NCBI GenBank assembly: GCA_945870455.1
Contig: CAMBSL010000023.1
Location: 1-40,819, forward strand
Length of the DNA: 40,819 nt
Origin: Pirellula staleyi DSM 6068
Lineage (GTDB): Bacteria; Planctomycetota; Planctomycetia; Pirellulales; Pirellulaceae
Reading direction: 5' to 3'
Position 1 is the first letter of the stretch, and each line of letters starts with the position of its first letter. Below are positions 9,308-18,783 of this stretch, one piece after another. Both the position numbers and the translations under genes were made by a program. The notes below the pieces were generated by a model, which saw only the letters and a program-made list of their open reading frames with translations, ran no database searches and was not told the origin of the DNA.

Positions 9308-10831
9308 TTATTTTATCGCTCGGTCCAGCAAGTTGCGGGTGATGCGTTGAACGCGTTCATCTGGGCCATGTGGACGAGACCAATGCGACCAGGGAAGCAT
9401 GTGCCCAGGCGGACTTGATAGACCTTGGCACCAAAAAATGGTCGATGCGTTAAAAACAAAATTGCCCTTAGTCACGGGATAGATTGTAGCCGTCCATTGT
9501 TGCGGATTGACTCCACCCTGTAGTGCAGTGCCAGCGGCGACAATCTCCAGTCCGTCGATTTCTGGCGGGTCACCATGATACTCCCAACCGACGAGACCTG
9601 GGATGCTATCACCCGTCTTCATTCCGGTTCCTTCAAACATCCAATGCGATGGTTTTGTCACGGTCCAGTCGCCGCCACCATTCACAGGGTCAACGTTGCG
9701 TGAGCCCATGAGAAATCCTTCGTCCGGACCTCGGTGGGGAAACGGACCATTGTCGCGCTCGCGAGCGACCGCAAACTTGTAATCGCCGCCATAAGGCCCA
9801 CCGCGAAACAGGATTCTATTTTCGCGACCGTCATAGCTTTTGCGAAAGGGCGATACCCAACAGACCGAGTTTCCTGAAAAGAACAGGATATCGACCCCCG
9901 CGTCGCGCATTTGAACGACGCTTTCATATTGCCGTGCATCCCAGTATTCGTCATGACCCACGCTTAACATGGCCTTGCACTTCAGACCCCGATCAGGAAC
10001 CAGCATGTCACTATTCGAGCAATAGCTTACGTTGTAGCCTTGTTGTTCTAGCCAAAAGGCAAAGGGGAACTCGAAACACAGCCACTCCCCCGACCCAATC
10101 GACTGCGGATTCTCGTAAATCTGTGCATACTTGCTATACGGACGGTCGAAGCTGACATCCGCCCACGGCCCCTGATTTCCTTTGGGATGCAAATAGACGG
10201 ATGTGTCGACCGGCCAGCGATTGTACGCTTGCCAAGTATTATCGCTGACTTGAAACAAGATGTCGGCAGGACGATCATCGCGTACCACAAACACAACGTA
10301 GCTTTGCCAATAGTCGTAGGGTTTCTCGTCATCAACGGTCGTCAATCGCCCTAAATAAACACCGCTTAACCAATCCTTGGGAATGACGATCGAAGCGGAC
10401 GCTTCCCAGTGGCATTCCACCAGGCGGCGTTCCCCATCTGGTTCAGGTGTCTTCTGCGTGCGTCCTTCAAGCGGGCCAAGTGTCGTCATCAGTCGAGCAC
10501 CTCGTCCGCCATAATATCCAGTTCGAAAGATCTCGATCTTGAATGGTTTCTTTGGATTCGTCGAAACCATGATGTCGAGTTTCTCACCTGCAGAAACACT
10601 CTGACGCGAACAATAACCCTCGATCCAAGGGGAGCGAAAACCTAGATTCTTGTCTAATCGCACGCGTGTCAATTGCCAGTCATTGGATCCAGGTTTGTTG
10701 TTTTCCTCCTGAATCGCGTTTGAAACCGCTGCGTCCTGCGTTTGTTGTGCAACCAACGAGGCAGCAAGCAATTGAATCTGCACGACGACCGCGATCGTGC
10801 AACCAACGAGAATGTTTTGGCATTTACACAT
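9308..10831 (-). CDS. N,N-dimethylformamidase large-subunit-like (beta subunit C-terminal domain) secreted protein
   Basis: 507 aa; EGYCSRQSVSAGEKLDIMVSTNPKKPFKIEIFRTGYYGGRGARLM, SVGHDEYWDARQYESVVQMRDAGVDILFFSGNSVCW, FNASTIFWCQGLS. Confidence 0.8.
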   Translation of the reverse strand: MCKCQNILVGCTIAVVVQIQLLAASLVAQQTQDAAVSNAIQEENNKPGSNDWQLTRVRLDKNLGFRSPWIEGYCSRQSVSAGEKLDIMVSTNPKKPFKIEIFRTGYYGGRGARLMTTLGPLEGRTQKTPEPDGERRLVECHWEASASIVIPKDWLSGVYLGRLTTVDDEKPYDYWQSYVVFVVRDDRPADILFQVSDNTWQAYNRWPVDTSVYLHPKGNQGPWADVSFDRPYSKYAQIYENPQSIGSGEWLCFEFPFAFWLEQQGYNVSYCSNSDMLVPDRGLKCKAMLSVGHDEYWDARQYESVVQMRDAGVDILFFSGNSVCWVSPFRKSYDGRENRILFRGGPYGGDYKFAVARERDNGPFPHRGPDEGFLMGSRNVDPVNGGGDWTVTKPSHWMFEGTGMKTGDSIPGLVGWEYHGDPPEIDGLEIVAAGTALQGGVNPQQWTATIYPVTKGNFVFNASTIFWCQGLSSPPGHMLPWSHWSRPHGPDERVQRITRNLLDRAIK

Positions 10832-10886
10832 TTTGTCTCACCATTGGTACGTCTGTTAACGATCGATCATTACAACTCGCGGACAA

Positions 10887-11729
10887 TTACTTGGCCTTGA
10901 GATACGTTGCGTTGAGCTTGTCGCAGGACCAGAGTAGCCCCCTCGTGACAAGATCCAAATAGCGAGCGTCGGATACCGTTTCGTTGTTGTGGCCAAGTGT
11001 TGTTGCAAAGACCTTGGCTCGGTCGCGGTAATTGTTTGTCCAGACGATTGCAAAATCATTCGTGCTTTCAACACCTTGTCGATTTTTGACCGTTTGCTTT
11101 CCTCGTGCCAGTGCCGTGGCAGACTCAAGCAGTTTGCCAGCGCTGTTGTTGTATAGCTCTTCGTTGATCGTGGTCCAGCCTGTTAGGCCCTTAATAATGG
11201 GGTTCTCGTTCGCTTGATACTGGATTTCGATCGGAGCTTGAGGTCCATGTCCTGTCGACTGAAGTCCTGTCAATTCAAACCAAGGCGTTACGCTTTGTGG
11301 ATACCCTTCGCTTCGGAAGCTGTGCATACCGCAATGCAAAATGACTGCTGGAAGACCCATTCGATGCGGTTCGAGGATGCGGTTGATTATGCTCAGGTCC
11401 TTTACGTCGGCTGAGCACTCGTCGTGAATGACGACATCAAAACCATTTGCCCAGGTCGGCGACTCATAGATTGGGTTTAAGTGGCCTGTCGTCTTGTCCG
11501 GGTCGAAAGCAATAACAACTTCAACGTGAGCCCGTTCCGAAATCCCTTTCGACAAGATATCTTTCTGAACACCATAGTCGTGGCAACAGCCGCCGAGGAC
11601 CAAAAGGGCGCGAATAGGTTTTATCTTTGGCTCATCAGCCCAGGCCAAATTCCCGCAAGGAATATTCGAAAGCACAGCCAAGAAAAACGTCGCTACAAGC
11701 ATGGTACGGACTTGAAAAAGTGATTTCAT
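10887..11729 (-). CDS. ThuA-like (trehalose utilisation-like) domain secreted protein
   Basis: ALLVLGGCCHDYGVQKDILSKGI, DVVIHDECSADV, HCGMHSFR, VWTNNYRDRAKVFATTLGHNNETV; ATG at 11729 (MKSLFQVRTMLVATFFLAVL) is a good signal-peptide start. Confidence 0.85.
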   Translation of the reverse strand: MKSLFQVRTMLVATFFLAVLSNIPCGNLAWADEPKIKPIRALLVLGGCCHDYGVQKDILSKGISERAHVEVVIAFDPDKTTGHLNPIYESPTWANGFDVVIHDECSADVKDLSIINRILEPHRMGLPAVILHCGMHSFRSEGYPQSVTPWFELTGLQSTGHGPQAPIEIQYQANENPIIKGLTGWTTINEELYNNSAGKLLESATALARGKQTVKNRQGVESTNDFAIVWTNNYRDRAKVFATTLGHNNETVSDARYLDLVTRGLLWSCDKLNATYLKAK

Positions 11730-12156
11730 CAACGGAAATTCCTTGAGTGGTAACTTTGCGGGAGAGGTGTGCTGGGGGATATGTTGAACCGCCTGCAAGG
11801 CGTACAGCGTTGATTATCATAACAGCCAATCTTTGGCTGTGGGGCAAGTCAAAGGTGCAGGCAAGCTCCGCCGTGCCGTTCGCAGTCGAGCTTTTGCCAA
11901 GTTTATAGGTGGACGGCACATGGAATGTGCCTACTAGTTTCACTTTTGTCGGCTATGTCCTCTTGGCTGCAAGCCTTTTTTAGCAAACAGAGGAGCTGGA
12001 TAGGTTCTCGATCCGGGCCGCTGACCTCTGGACGATCTACACTCTCTAACGCATATTGTGAGACCGCTGTATTAATGTCGTCGGCCCTGCTATCCGATTT
12101 TTTTAAAATTCTAGCAATACCAACGGTCGTTTTCAGGATCGTATTAAGGGAACACC

Positions 12157-12528
12157 ATGTCTTCGCTGCCTCCATCCAAAGTAAAATCTGTTCTTCACAA
12201 GTCTGCTTTGGTCTTTTCCATTCTTGAATCGAAAATGCGAGACCTTGCGACGGTGAACCAAATCAAAGAAGCGATGGTGATCGCAGTCCGAGAGGCTTCG
12301 CCGCATCGAGTCATCATTGATTTGCAGCACGTTGAGTTTATTGGCAGCGTTGGGTTCTTAGCATTCTTGGCACTCCGCCGAGAGCCGGGTGTTGAGACCA
12401 TAACACTATGCGGTATCATGCCAAACGTTCGAGAAGTTTTTTTACTCTGCAAGTTGATTCCAGACGAAACGATGCAGAAAGCCCCATTTCAAGTTGCGGA
12501 CTCGGTCGAAACTGCAATGTCGATGTAA
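12157..12528 (+). CDS. STAS-domain protein (anti-sigma-factor-antagonist-like)
   Basis: 123 aa; HRVIIDLQHVEFIGSVGFLAFLALRR matches the STAS 'D..xvxfiDSxGl' region. Confidence 0.75.
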   Translation: MSSLPPSKVKSVLHKSALVFSILESKMRDLATVNQIKEAMVIAVREASPHRVIIDLQHVEFIGSVGFLAFLALRREPGVETITLCGIMPNVREVFLLCKLIPDETMQKAPFQVADSVETAMSM

Positions 12529-12545
12529 CCTGGAGGGTAGGCTAC

Positions 12546-12658
12546 TAAGCACATCCGCATTTGTTTTTCATTCCGATTAGCCGTTGGGCGATAGCCTCGG
12601 TTCCCAATTGCTCAACATTCGTCGAGAACCGGGGCTATCGCCCAATGGCTATCAGTTG
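12546..12658 (+). repeat. MITE-like palindromic element, copy 3 (right terminus missing or diverged)
   Basis: TAAGCACATCCGCATTTGTTTTTCATTCCGATTAGCCGTTGGGCGATAGCC...CGAGAACCGGGGCTATCGCCCAATGGCTATCAGTTG; right TIR not found before the adjacent gene stop at 12660. Confidence 0.8.
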
Positions 12659-12659
12659 T

Positions 12660-13568
12660 TCAATGGTTCCATTCCACGTTATTGAGTCTCGCAAGAGCGA
12701 GTATCAGGGCCTGCGTGCCTGAACTTCCGTAGTCCAGAGACTGAAGATATTCGTACATTTTCTTGGCGTGTTCCAAGCCGGGCAACTGCAAACCAAGTTT
12801 TTCCGCTTCTTCGATCGCGATACCGAGATCCTTGACGATGTGATCCACGAAAAAGCCAGGTGCAAAATCGCCTCGCAATATCCGCGGCGTCAAATTGCTC
12901 AGAGACCAACTGCCGGCTGCGCCCGTCGATACTGATTTTAGTACAAGCTCTGGATTGAGGCCGCTTTGTTTGGCGTACAGCATCGCTTCGCACAAGCCTA
13001 CCATGCTTGCTCCAATTAGAATTTGATTGACAACTTTCGTATGCTGCCCAGAGCCCGCAGGCCCATGACAGACAAACGTGGTACCAAGTAGCTTCCAAAT
13101 CGGCATCAAGGCTTCGTAAACCGCTTGATCGCCCCCTACCATAATAGAAAGTCTCGCTTCGCGCGCTCCGATATCTCCCCCCGATACTGGAGCATCCAAA
13201 GCAACCACGTTTTTCGAAGCCGCTGCTTCGGCAATACGAATGGCCAACCCGGGCCGGCTGGTCGTCATATCCACCATCACACCGCCAGATCTAAGTCCCG
13301 CCAGAACACCCTTTTCGCCCAACAGCACTTCCTCGACATCGGTCGGATACCCCACCATCGAAAAAACGACATCGCTTTGTTTCGCAACATCCTTTGGACT
13401 AGCACAGCCAACGGCACCCGAGTGAATCAAGTCGTTCATTTTCTCGGGTGAACGATTGTAAATTGCCAATCGAAAACCAGCTTTGAGTAGATGCGAGCAC
13501 ATGCTTCGCCCCATTACGCCAGTGCCAATCCATCCAAGTCGGGTCGTTTCAGGGTGTACCAATTCCAT
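12660..13568 (-). CDS. 3-hydroxyisobutyrate dehydrogenase / 2-hydroxy-3-oxopropionate reductase family
   Basis: LGWIGTGVMGRSMCSHLLKAGF (GxGxMG), DAPVSGGDIGAREARLSIMVGG, KVVNQILIGASM; abuts MITE-like copy 3. Confidence 0.88.
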   Translation of the reverse strand: MELVHPETTRLGWIGTGVMGRSMCSHLLKAGFRLAIYNRSPEKMNDLIHSGAVGCASPKDVAKQSDVVFSMVGYPTDVEEVLLGEKGVLAGLRSGGVMVDMTTSRPGLAIRIAEAAASKNVVALDAPVSGGDIGAREARLSIMVGGDQAVYEALMPIWKLLGTTFVCHGPAGSGQHTKVVNQILIGASMVGLCEAMLYAKQSGLNPELVLKSVSTGAAGSWSLSNLTPRILRGDFAPGFFVDHIVKDLGIAIEEAEKLGLQLPGLEHAKKMYEYLQSLDYGSSGTQALILALARLNNVEWNH

Positions 13569-13585
13569 TTTTTGTTTGCCTTACC

Positions 13586-14425
13586 TTAAGAACCAAGTTT
13601 TGCATATTCGTGATCAAGTACACCTGTGACGAGAGATGTCAGACGAGGCTCCGCATCATTGGCAATCGCGATGATCTTCTGTACGTCTGCTGGCTCAAGC
13701 GCATCGGGCAGACACATGTCCGTGATGACCGAAAAGCCCACGCAACGCATCCCAGCATGGACCGCCACAATCACTTCAGGTACCGTCGACATCCCAACCA
13801 CATCCGCTCCGATCATTCGCAAGAAACGATACTCGGAACGCGTCTCCAAATTCGGCCCGGAAACAGCAACGAACACTCCTTGATGAGCAACAATGTCGTG
13901 CTTGCGAGCCGCTTTGAGCGCCGCTTGAATCAACGAAAGATCGTACGGATGACACATGTCCGGAAAGCGAGGACCAAGCCGATCGTCGTTGATTCCGATC
14001 AGAGGATTGTCGCCCATTAAGTTGATATGGTCATCGATGAGCATAATATCTCCCGACTTGAAGAACGGGTTCAAGCCTCCGCACGCGTTCGATACGACCA
14101 GCAAATCTGCCCCCATGGCCTTCATCACGCGGACTGGCAGCGTAATCTGCTTGAGCTCATACCCCTCGTACATATGAAATCGCCCCTCCATCGCCATGAC
14201 GGGCAATCCGCAAAGCATCCCACACACAAGACGTCCGCGATGTGAGGTAGCTGTTGATTTTTGGAAGTGTGGAATATCACCGTATTCGATCGTCGCTTCG
14301 ACCTCAATGCGTTGCACCAAAGGACCGAGACCTGTCCCAAGTATGATCCCGGCGTGCGGCTTTTTCCCCCAAATCTTTCGGATTGCCGAACTGGCGTCTT
14401 GGATCTTGTCGTAAAGGTCTAGCAT
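13586..14425 (-). CDS. Purine nucleoside phosphorylase (inosine/guanosine type)
   Basis: GIILGTGLGPLVQRI, IPHFQKSTATSHRGRLV, MEGRFHMYEGY, VVSNACGGLNP, GADVVGMSTVPEVIVAVHAGM. Confidence 0.93.
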   Translation of the reverse strand: MLDLYDKIQDASSAIRKIWGKKPHAGIILGTGLGPLVQRIEVEATIEYGDIPHFQKSTATSHRGRLVCGMLCGLPVMAMEGRFHMYEGYELKQITLPVRVMKAMGADLLVVSNACGGLNPFFKSGDIMLIDDHINLMGDNPLIGINDDRLGPRFPDMCHPYDLSLIQAALKAARKHDIVAHQGVFVAVSGPNLETRSEYRFLRMIGADVVGMSTVPEVIVAVHAGMRCVGFSVITDMCLPDALEPADVQKIIAIANDAEPRLTSLVTGVLDHEYAKLGS

Positions 14426-14652
14426 GTGGGTACTAAAAAATTAGATGTGATGGGATGGGAAGTGGAATTGAGTCGGAGACTTATTTTACGCAATCGAAGC
14501 AAACCCACTACTCGTATCAAGAAGGATTTAATGGAAATGAGAAAAAGCTTGGCAACTCTTTCGAATACGGCACAATTGTGGTTAGATAGCGATGCGGCTG
14601 CCAACCCAACGCCCTAGATCACTCTCCCGTCACGATAGGCTCAGAATTTACC

Positions 14653-15978
14653 ATGTCGATTGTTGTCTTCGAAGACCCGCAATGCGAACTGCTTGCTCCG
14701 ATCACGCTGGCGAGACTGGCTGCCACAATGACGTGCGGCAGTTTTCGGCTGGTCGATTTGGTTGGGCATCTTTGTGATGAAGTGTATGGTATCTCTCGGC
14801 CGCATTTGCACACGTTGCAAAGGATCGATTTTCCGGAACTTCGGTTGCTCGATGAAATCCCCATCGATTCCAAACGTCAGGAAAGAGCCGTTAAGCTGTT
14901 GCTAAACGCTCGAATTGCGCCTACCAAACAAAACTTCTTACGAATACAGCAGCTGTATCGAGCCGCCTGCCAATCCGCACCGAACTCGCCCCCGATGGTC
15001 GTGCGGGACCGGGAACATGTGGCAGCAGTTGTCAATCCCCCGTGGACTGTCGAACAGCTCTTTGGATATGGCTACCTCGCTGCTGAAGATTGGATCGAAA
15101 AAGCGAAATCGTTCGAAGATCTGGATTGCGAACTCGTTACGATTGCGCTTCCACATGAATTGATTGCAACCAATATGGCTTGCATCCGTGAGAACTTGGA
15201 ATGGCGCATCGAACTTGGGGCCTGCCGATCGGAGAACGGTGCCGTCACGCCGACGGTGAGTGAACTACGTCAACTTTCGGACGGGCTGTTTCTCGCAGAG
15301 GGTGCGACGATTGGCGAGTATGTGATCACCGACACTCGCAAAGGCCCCGTCATTATCGATCGCGGAGCGCATGTCGGACCATACACACTCTTGCGCGGCC
15401 CCATCTACATCGGACCGAAAGCTCGAATCCTTGAACACTCCGCTATCAAAGACGCCGTGTCCCTCTCGCACACCACCAAAATCGGTGGGGAAGTCGAAGC
15501 ATCCGTGATTGAACCGTACTCCAACAAACAGCACCACGGCTTCCTCGGCCACAGCTATCTAGGTAGCTGGATCAACTTAGGTGCAGGCACATGCAACAGC
15601 GATTTAAAAAACACGTACGGAACGGTCAATATGGAGTACGGCTTTGGCAAAGCTTCGACAAATATGCAGTTTCTCGGCTGCGTCATGGGCGACTATTCCA
15701 AAACGGCCATCAATACAGGTATCTTTACTGGAAAAGTCATCGGTGCATGCAGCATGATGTACGGTTTCGTGACGAGCAACGTGCCGAGCTTCGTGAACTA
15801 CGCACGGCTATTTGGGCAGATGGCAAGTTTGCCGCCCGAGGTCATGGTCAGTACACAACAACGTATGTTTGCTCGACGAGACGTGCAACAGCGAGGGTGC
15901 GATGTTCAATTGATTTACGACATGCACCGCATCACGCAAATGGAACGCGATCAATTCGGCGAGGCCCTGGCATTGTGA
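14653..15978 (+). CDS. GlmU-like putative sugar nucleotidyltransferase with left-handed beta-helix
   Basis: 441 aa; N-terminal nucleotidyltransferase-like region, then hexapeptide-rich region IDRGAHVGPYTLLRGPIYIGPKARILEHSAIKDAV...SWINLGAGTCNSDLKNTYG. Confidence 0.85.
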   Translation: MSIVVFEDPQCELLAPITLARLAATMTCGSFRLVDLVGHLCDEVYGISRPHLHTLQRIDFPELRLLDEIPIDSKRQERAVKLLLNARIAPTKQNFLRIQQLYRAACQSAPNSPPMVVRDREHVAAVVNPPWTVEQLFGYGYLAAEDWIEKAKSFEDLDCELVTIALPHELIATNMACIRENLEWRIELGACRSENGAVTPTVSELRQLSDGLFLAEGATIGEYVITDTRKGPVIIDRGAHVGPYTLLRGPIYIGPKARILEHSAIKDAVSLSHTTKIGGEVEASVIEPYSNKQHHGFLGHSYLGSWINLGAGTCNSDLKNTYGTVNMEYGFGKASTNMQFLGCVMGDYSKTAINTGIFTGKVIGACSMMYGFVTSNVPSFVNYARLFGQMASLPPEVMVSTQQRMFARRDVQQRGCDVQLIYDMHRITQMERDQFGEALAL

Positions 15979-15989
15979 GACCGGCGGAA

Positions 15990-16208
15990 CTACTTATGTT
16001 GCCATCGGTCCGTCTGTTCGAAGAGCGACGAAGGTCCCGTTCCGTCAAGCCATTCACGATTTCGAACGGTATCCTTCACGATGGAATCGACCGTCTCCAA
16101 ATTCTGCGATTTGGGAGTAGACAACGGATCGTAGGTTGAGTCTTCGGCGATCGTAAAGCCAAAGCAAAAGCTGATATAGGTTGCAACAAAGACTAGTCGT
16201 ACCTTCAT
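15990..16208 (-). CDS. Small secreted hypothetical protein downstream of the sulfite-oxidase-like gene
   Basis: MKVRLVFVATYISFCFGFTIAEDSTYDPLSTPKSQNLETVDSIVKDTVRNREWLDGTGPSSLFEQTDRWQHK; signal-peptide-like start, same strand, about 20 bp from the upstream gene stop. Confidence 0.45.
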   Translation of the reverse strand: MKVRLVFVATYISFCFGFTIAEDSTYDPLSTPKSQNLETVDSIVKDTVRNREWLDGTGPSSLFEQTDRWQHK

Positions 16209-16225
16209 TTTCAAAGCCATGACAT

Positions 16226-17443
16226 TTACCCAACAACTGCTTTTAAGCTAATTTTCTCGATACCATTCCAGCCATAGCCTCCTTGGTTCCAAAACAGGCC
16301 TCCGTCCATTGGCTGTGTTCTACCGTGCGCATCGACTGCCCGAACCCAAAGTGCATGCTCCCCTTTTTCGAATTGCATTTGCATGGCCCATTCTCGAAAT
16401 GCAAAGGGACCAGCAGAGGGTGCCAATTGAGTCGTTATCCATGTCTGGCCCATATCGCGAGACAACTCGACCGCAGTCAGCGCAGCCGCACCATCATTCC
16501 AGGCCACACCATGAACACGAACCAACTGATTCGCAACGATCGATGAACCATCGACTGGTGCAAAGATGCGGCTATTAATCTTCATGTCAAAATTGGGTTC
16601 ACTATTGTCGAACGTGTACTCGACTTTTTCCCCAGGTGCAATGAGTTGTTTCGGTGTTCGATAGTCCGGCAATTGAAAAAAATTGTTGGTCTCGCGTTCT
16701 TCGAATCGCAATCGCGTAAGCCATTTCACTTGAACATTTCCGTAGTAGCCCGGGATTACGAATCGCAAGGGTCCACCGTGCAAGGCCGGTAACGCATCTC
16801 CGTTGAGTTTGGTTACCAACAAACCGCGAGCGAGTGCGACATCTAACGGGACACTCTTCTCGTAATCAATTTGATCCGACTTTTCTGGTTGATCCGCTCC
16901 TTCGGCGGTCAAATACTTTGCTTCGCTCCGAGAATTGAGCCCGATCGCTTTCACCAATTCGCTGATTCGGACACCAGCAAAACGCACGTTACCGATACCA
17001 CCTTTGTTCCAAGGTGTTCCCTTGATAGGAGAGAGCTTGCTGAACTGAGCACGGTTGTTTCCCGAGCATTGCAGTACCATCTCTATTTCGGTCAGTGGCA
17101 GTTTGCTCAATTCCGACATAGGAAAGCGGATGGGCTTGTCAACCAACCCGACGATTTCTAGTTCACCCTCCATGGGGCGAGGATTCATGTCCGATAACTG
17201 CTTGGCCCCGTGATGATTGCGAACAAAGAGAGCCGAGGATGGAGTCACTCGGCTCGCCGCGAGCAACGCATCAGGCGTCTCTAAAACGAGCGGATCGGCT
17301 GCCACTAACTTGAGCGATGCATCCTTGCCCGTTGGAATGCCGGACTGCGACAGTTCAAAGGCCTTCGCGAGGGAAGGTTCGAAAGCCAATTGCGCGGCAA
17401 TCATCCCGCTTGCGCTGGTTCCAATAAAATGACGTCGATCCAT
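16226..17443 (-). CDS. Sulfite oxidase-like molybdopterin-dependent oxidoreductase
   Basis: 405 aa, Tat-like MDRRHFIGTSASGMIAA; LFVRNHHGAKQL, VLQCSGNNRAQF, GIGNVRFAGVRISELVKAIGL, GGPLRFVIPGYYGNVQVKWLTRL. Confidence 0.88.
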   Translation of the reverse strand: MDRRHFIGTSASGMIAAQLAFEPSLAKAFELSQSGIPTGKDASLKLVAADPLVLETPDALLAASRVTPSSALFVRNHHGAKQLSDMNPRPMEGELEIVGLVDKPIRFPMSELSKLPLTEIEMVLQCSGNNRAQFSKLSPIKGTPWNKGGIGNVRFAGVRISELVKAIGLNSRSEAKYLTAEGADQPEKSDQIDYEKSVPLDVALARGLLVTKLNGDALPALHGGPLRFVIPGYYGNVQVKWLTRLRFEERETNNFFQLPDYRTPKQLIAPGEKVEYTFDNSEPNFDMKINSRIFAPVDGSSIVANQLVRVHGVAWNDGAAALTAVELSRDMGQTWITTQLAPSAGPFAFREWAMQMQFEKGEHALWVRAVDAHGRTQPMDGGLFWNQGGYGWNGIEKISLKAVVG

Positions 17444-17476
17444 TTTGAATCCTTGTGAACTGGAATTTTGGTGGTT

Positions 17477-17534
17477 GTAACCCGACGCGTAAGCGAGGAT
17501 CCGATCGCAATTCCTCGCTTACGCGTCGGGTTAC
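17477..17534. repeat. Perfect 23-bp inverted repeat (hairpin), 12-nt loop
   Basis: GTAACCCGACGCGTAAGCGAGGA - TCCGATCGCAAT - TCCTCGCTTACGCGTCGGGTTAC. Confidence 0.9.
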
Positions 17535-17611
17535 CATAAGGAGACGATGACCATTCTTACAACTAATCATATCTTCGTCGCTCATCGCCTCACTGACCAG
17601 TGCACAACCGC

Positions 17612-18778
17612 TTAAAACAACGTCGCTTCGGAACTTCGTATTGCTTCGCGGATCGAAATCACTTCGCTGGCCGCTTTGCTTGCCGTTTCGGAAAGCTTGG
17701 TGATGTGACCCATTTTGCGACCTTGTCTCGCACTTTCTTTGCCGTAGAGATGCAAGTAGGTACAAGATTTCTGGAGGGCTCTCTCAAATCGCGGCGATTC
17801 GCTGCCCCATACATCTCCCAATAGGTTCGCCATTGCGGCCGGTTGGATGAGCGACGTGTCGCCAAGCGGCAAATTGCAGATCGCTCGCACTTGTTGTTCG
17901 AACTGACTCGTTCGACAGGCCTCAATCGTCAAATGGCCAGAATTGTGGGGGCGTGGCGCAATCTCGTTGATCATCAGTTCGCCGTCTAACCCAACAAAAA
18001 ACTCCACGCACAAGATGCCTTCGAGTTGCAAGGATTCGGCGACCCCTACCGCAATCGACTCGGCCCGTGTTGCCACCGAGTGCAGTGCCGGTTCGGCGGG
18101 GCAAGTTGTGATGTCGAGCACATGATTCGAATGCGAATTGGTGAACATGGGATAAACGGCAGTTGCACCGTTGGCCGTTCGGGCCACGATGACGGAAACT
18201 TCCGCTTGGTACGAAATCCATTTTTCTGCGATCAGTGGTTCAGGACCGAGCAGTTCAATCGCATCGTTGGCTTCGATCTGATTTGTGACACGACGCTGCC
18301 CCTTGCCGTCGTAGCCCCAATTCGTGGTTTTCAGCACCAATGGCCAACCAAGCTCTTGGGCTGCCGGCGAGATATCTTGGATCGATCGGATCTCTCGGAA
18401 TGGAGTCACCGGATATCCAAAATCCTTGAGAGTCCGTTTTTCTTTGAGACGATGCTGCCCAATCGCAAGTACTCCGACACCAGGCCTAACCAAAGTGACT
18501 TCGGCGGCGCGCGCGACTGCTTCGATGGCGATGTTCTCAAACTCAAGCGTTATCACATCGACTTTTTCGGCAAAGATGCGAACGGCCTTCGGATCGAGGT
18601 AGTCTCCAAGAATCGTCTCCTGCGCAACTTGGCCGGCAGGGCTATTCTGCTCGTCCGTGAACACAACGACACGAAACCCCAGTCTTTGCGCTGCGTGAGC
18701 AAACATACGACCAAGTTGTCCGCCTCCAAAAACTCCAAGTGTTGAACCTGGAACAATGACACGATGTTGTTTGTCCAT
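17612..18778 (-). CDS. purK: N5-carboxyaminoimidazole ribonucleotide synthase (PurK)
   Basis: GSTLGVFGGGQLGRMFAHAAQRLGFRV, VITLEFENI, ATP-grasp LVLKTTNWGYDGKGQ, EFFVGLDGELMINEIAPRPHNSGHLTIEAC. ATG at 18778 (alternative TTG at 18787). Confidence 0.95.
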   Translation of the reverse strand: MDKQHRVIVPGSTLGVFGGGQLGRMFAHAAQRLGFRVVVFTDEQNSPAGQVAQETILGDYLDPKAVRIFAEKVDVITLEFENIAIEAVARAAEVTLVRPGVGVLAIGQHRLKEKRTLKDFGYPVTPFREIRSIQDISPAAQELGWPLVLKTTNWGYDGKGQRRVTNQIEANDAIELLGPEPLIAEKWISYQAEVSVIVARTANGATAVYPMFTNSHSNHVLDITTCPAEPALHSVATRAESIAVGVAESLQLEGILCVEFFVGLDGELMINEIAPRPHNSGHLTIEACRTSQFEQQVRAICNLPLGDTSLIQPAAMANLLGDVWGSESPRFERALQKSCTYLHLYGKESARQGRKMGHITKLSETASKAASEVISIREAIRSSEATLF

Positions 18779-18783
18779 GATGC

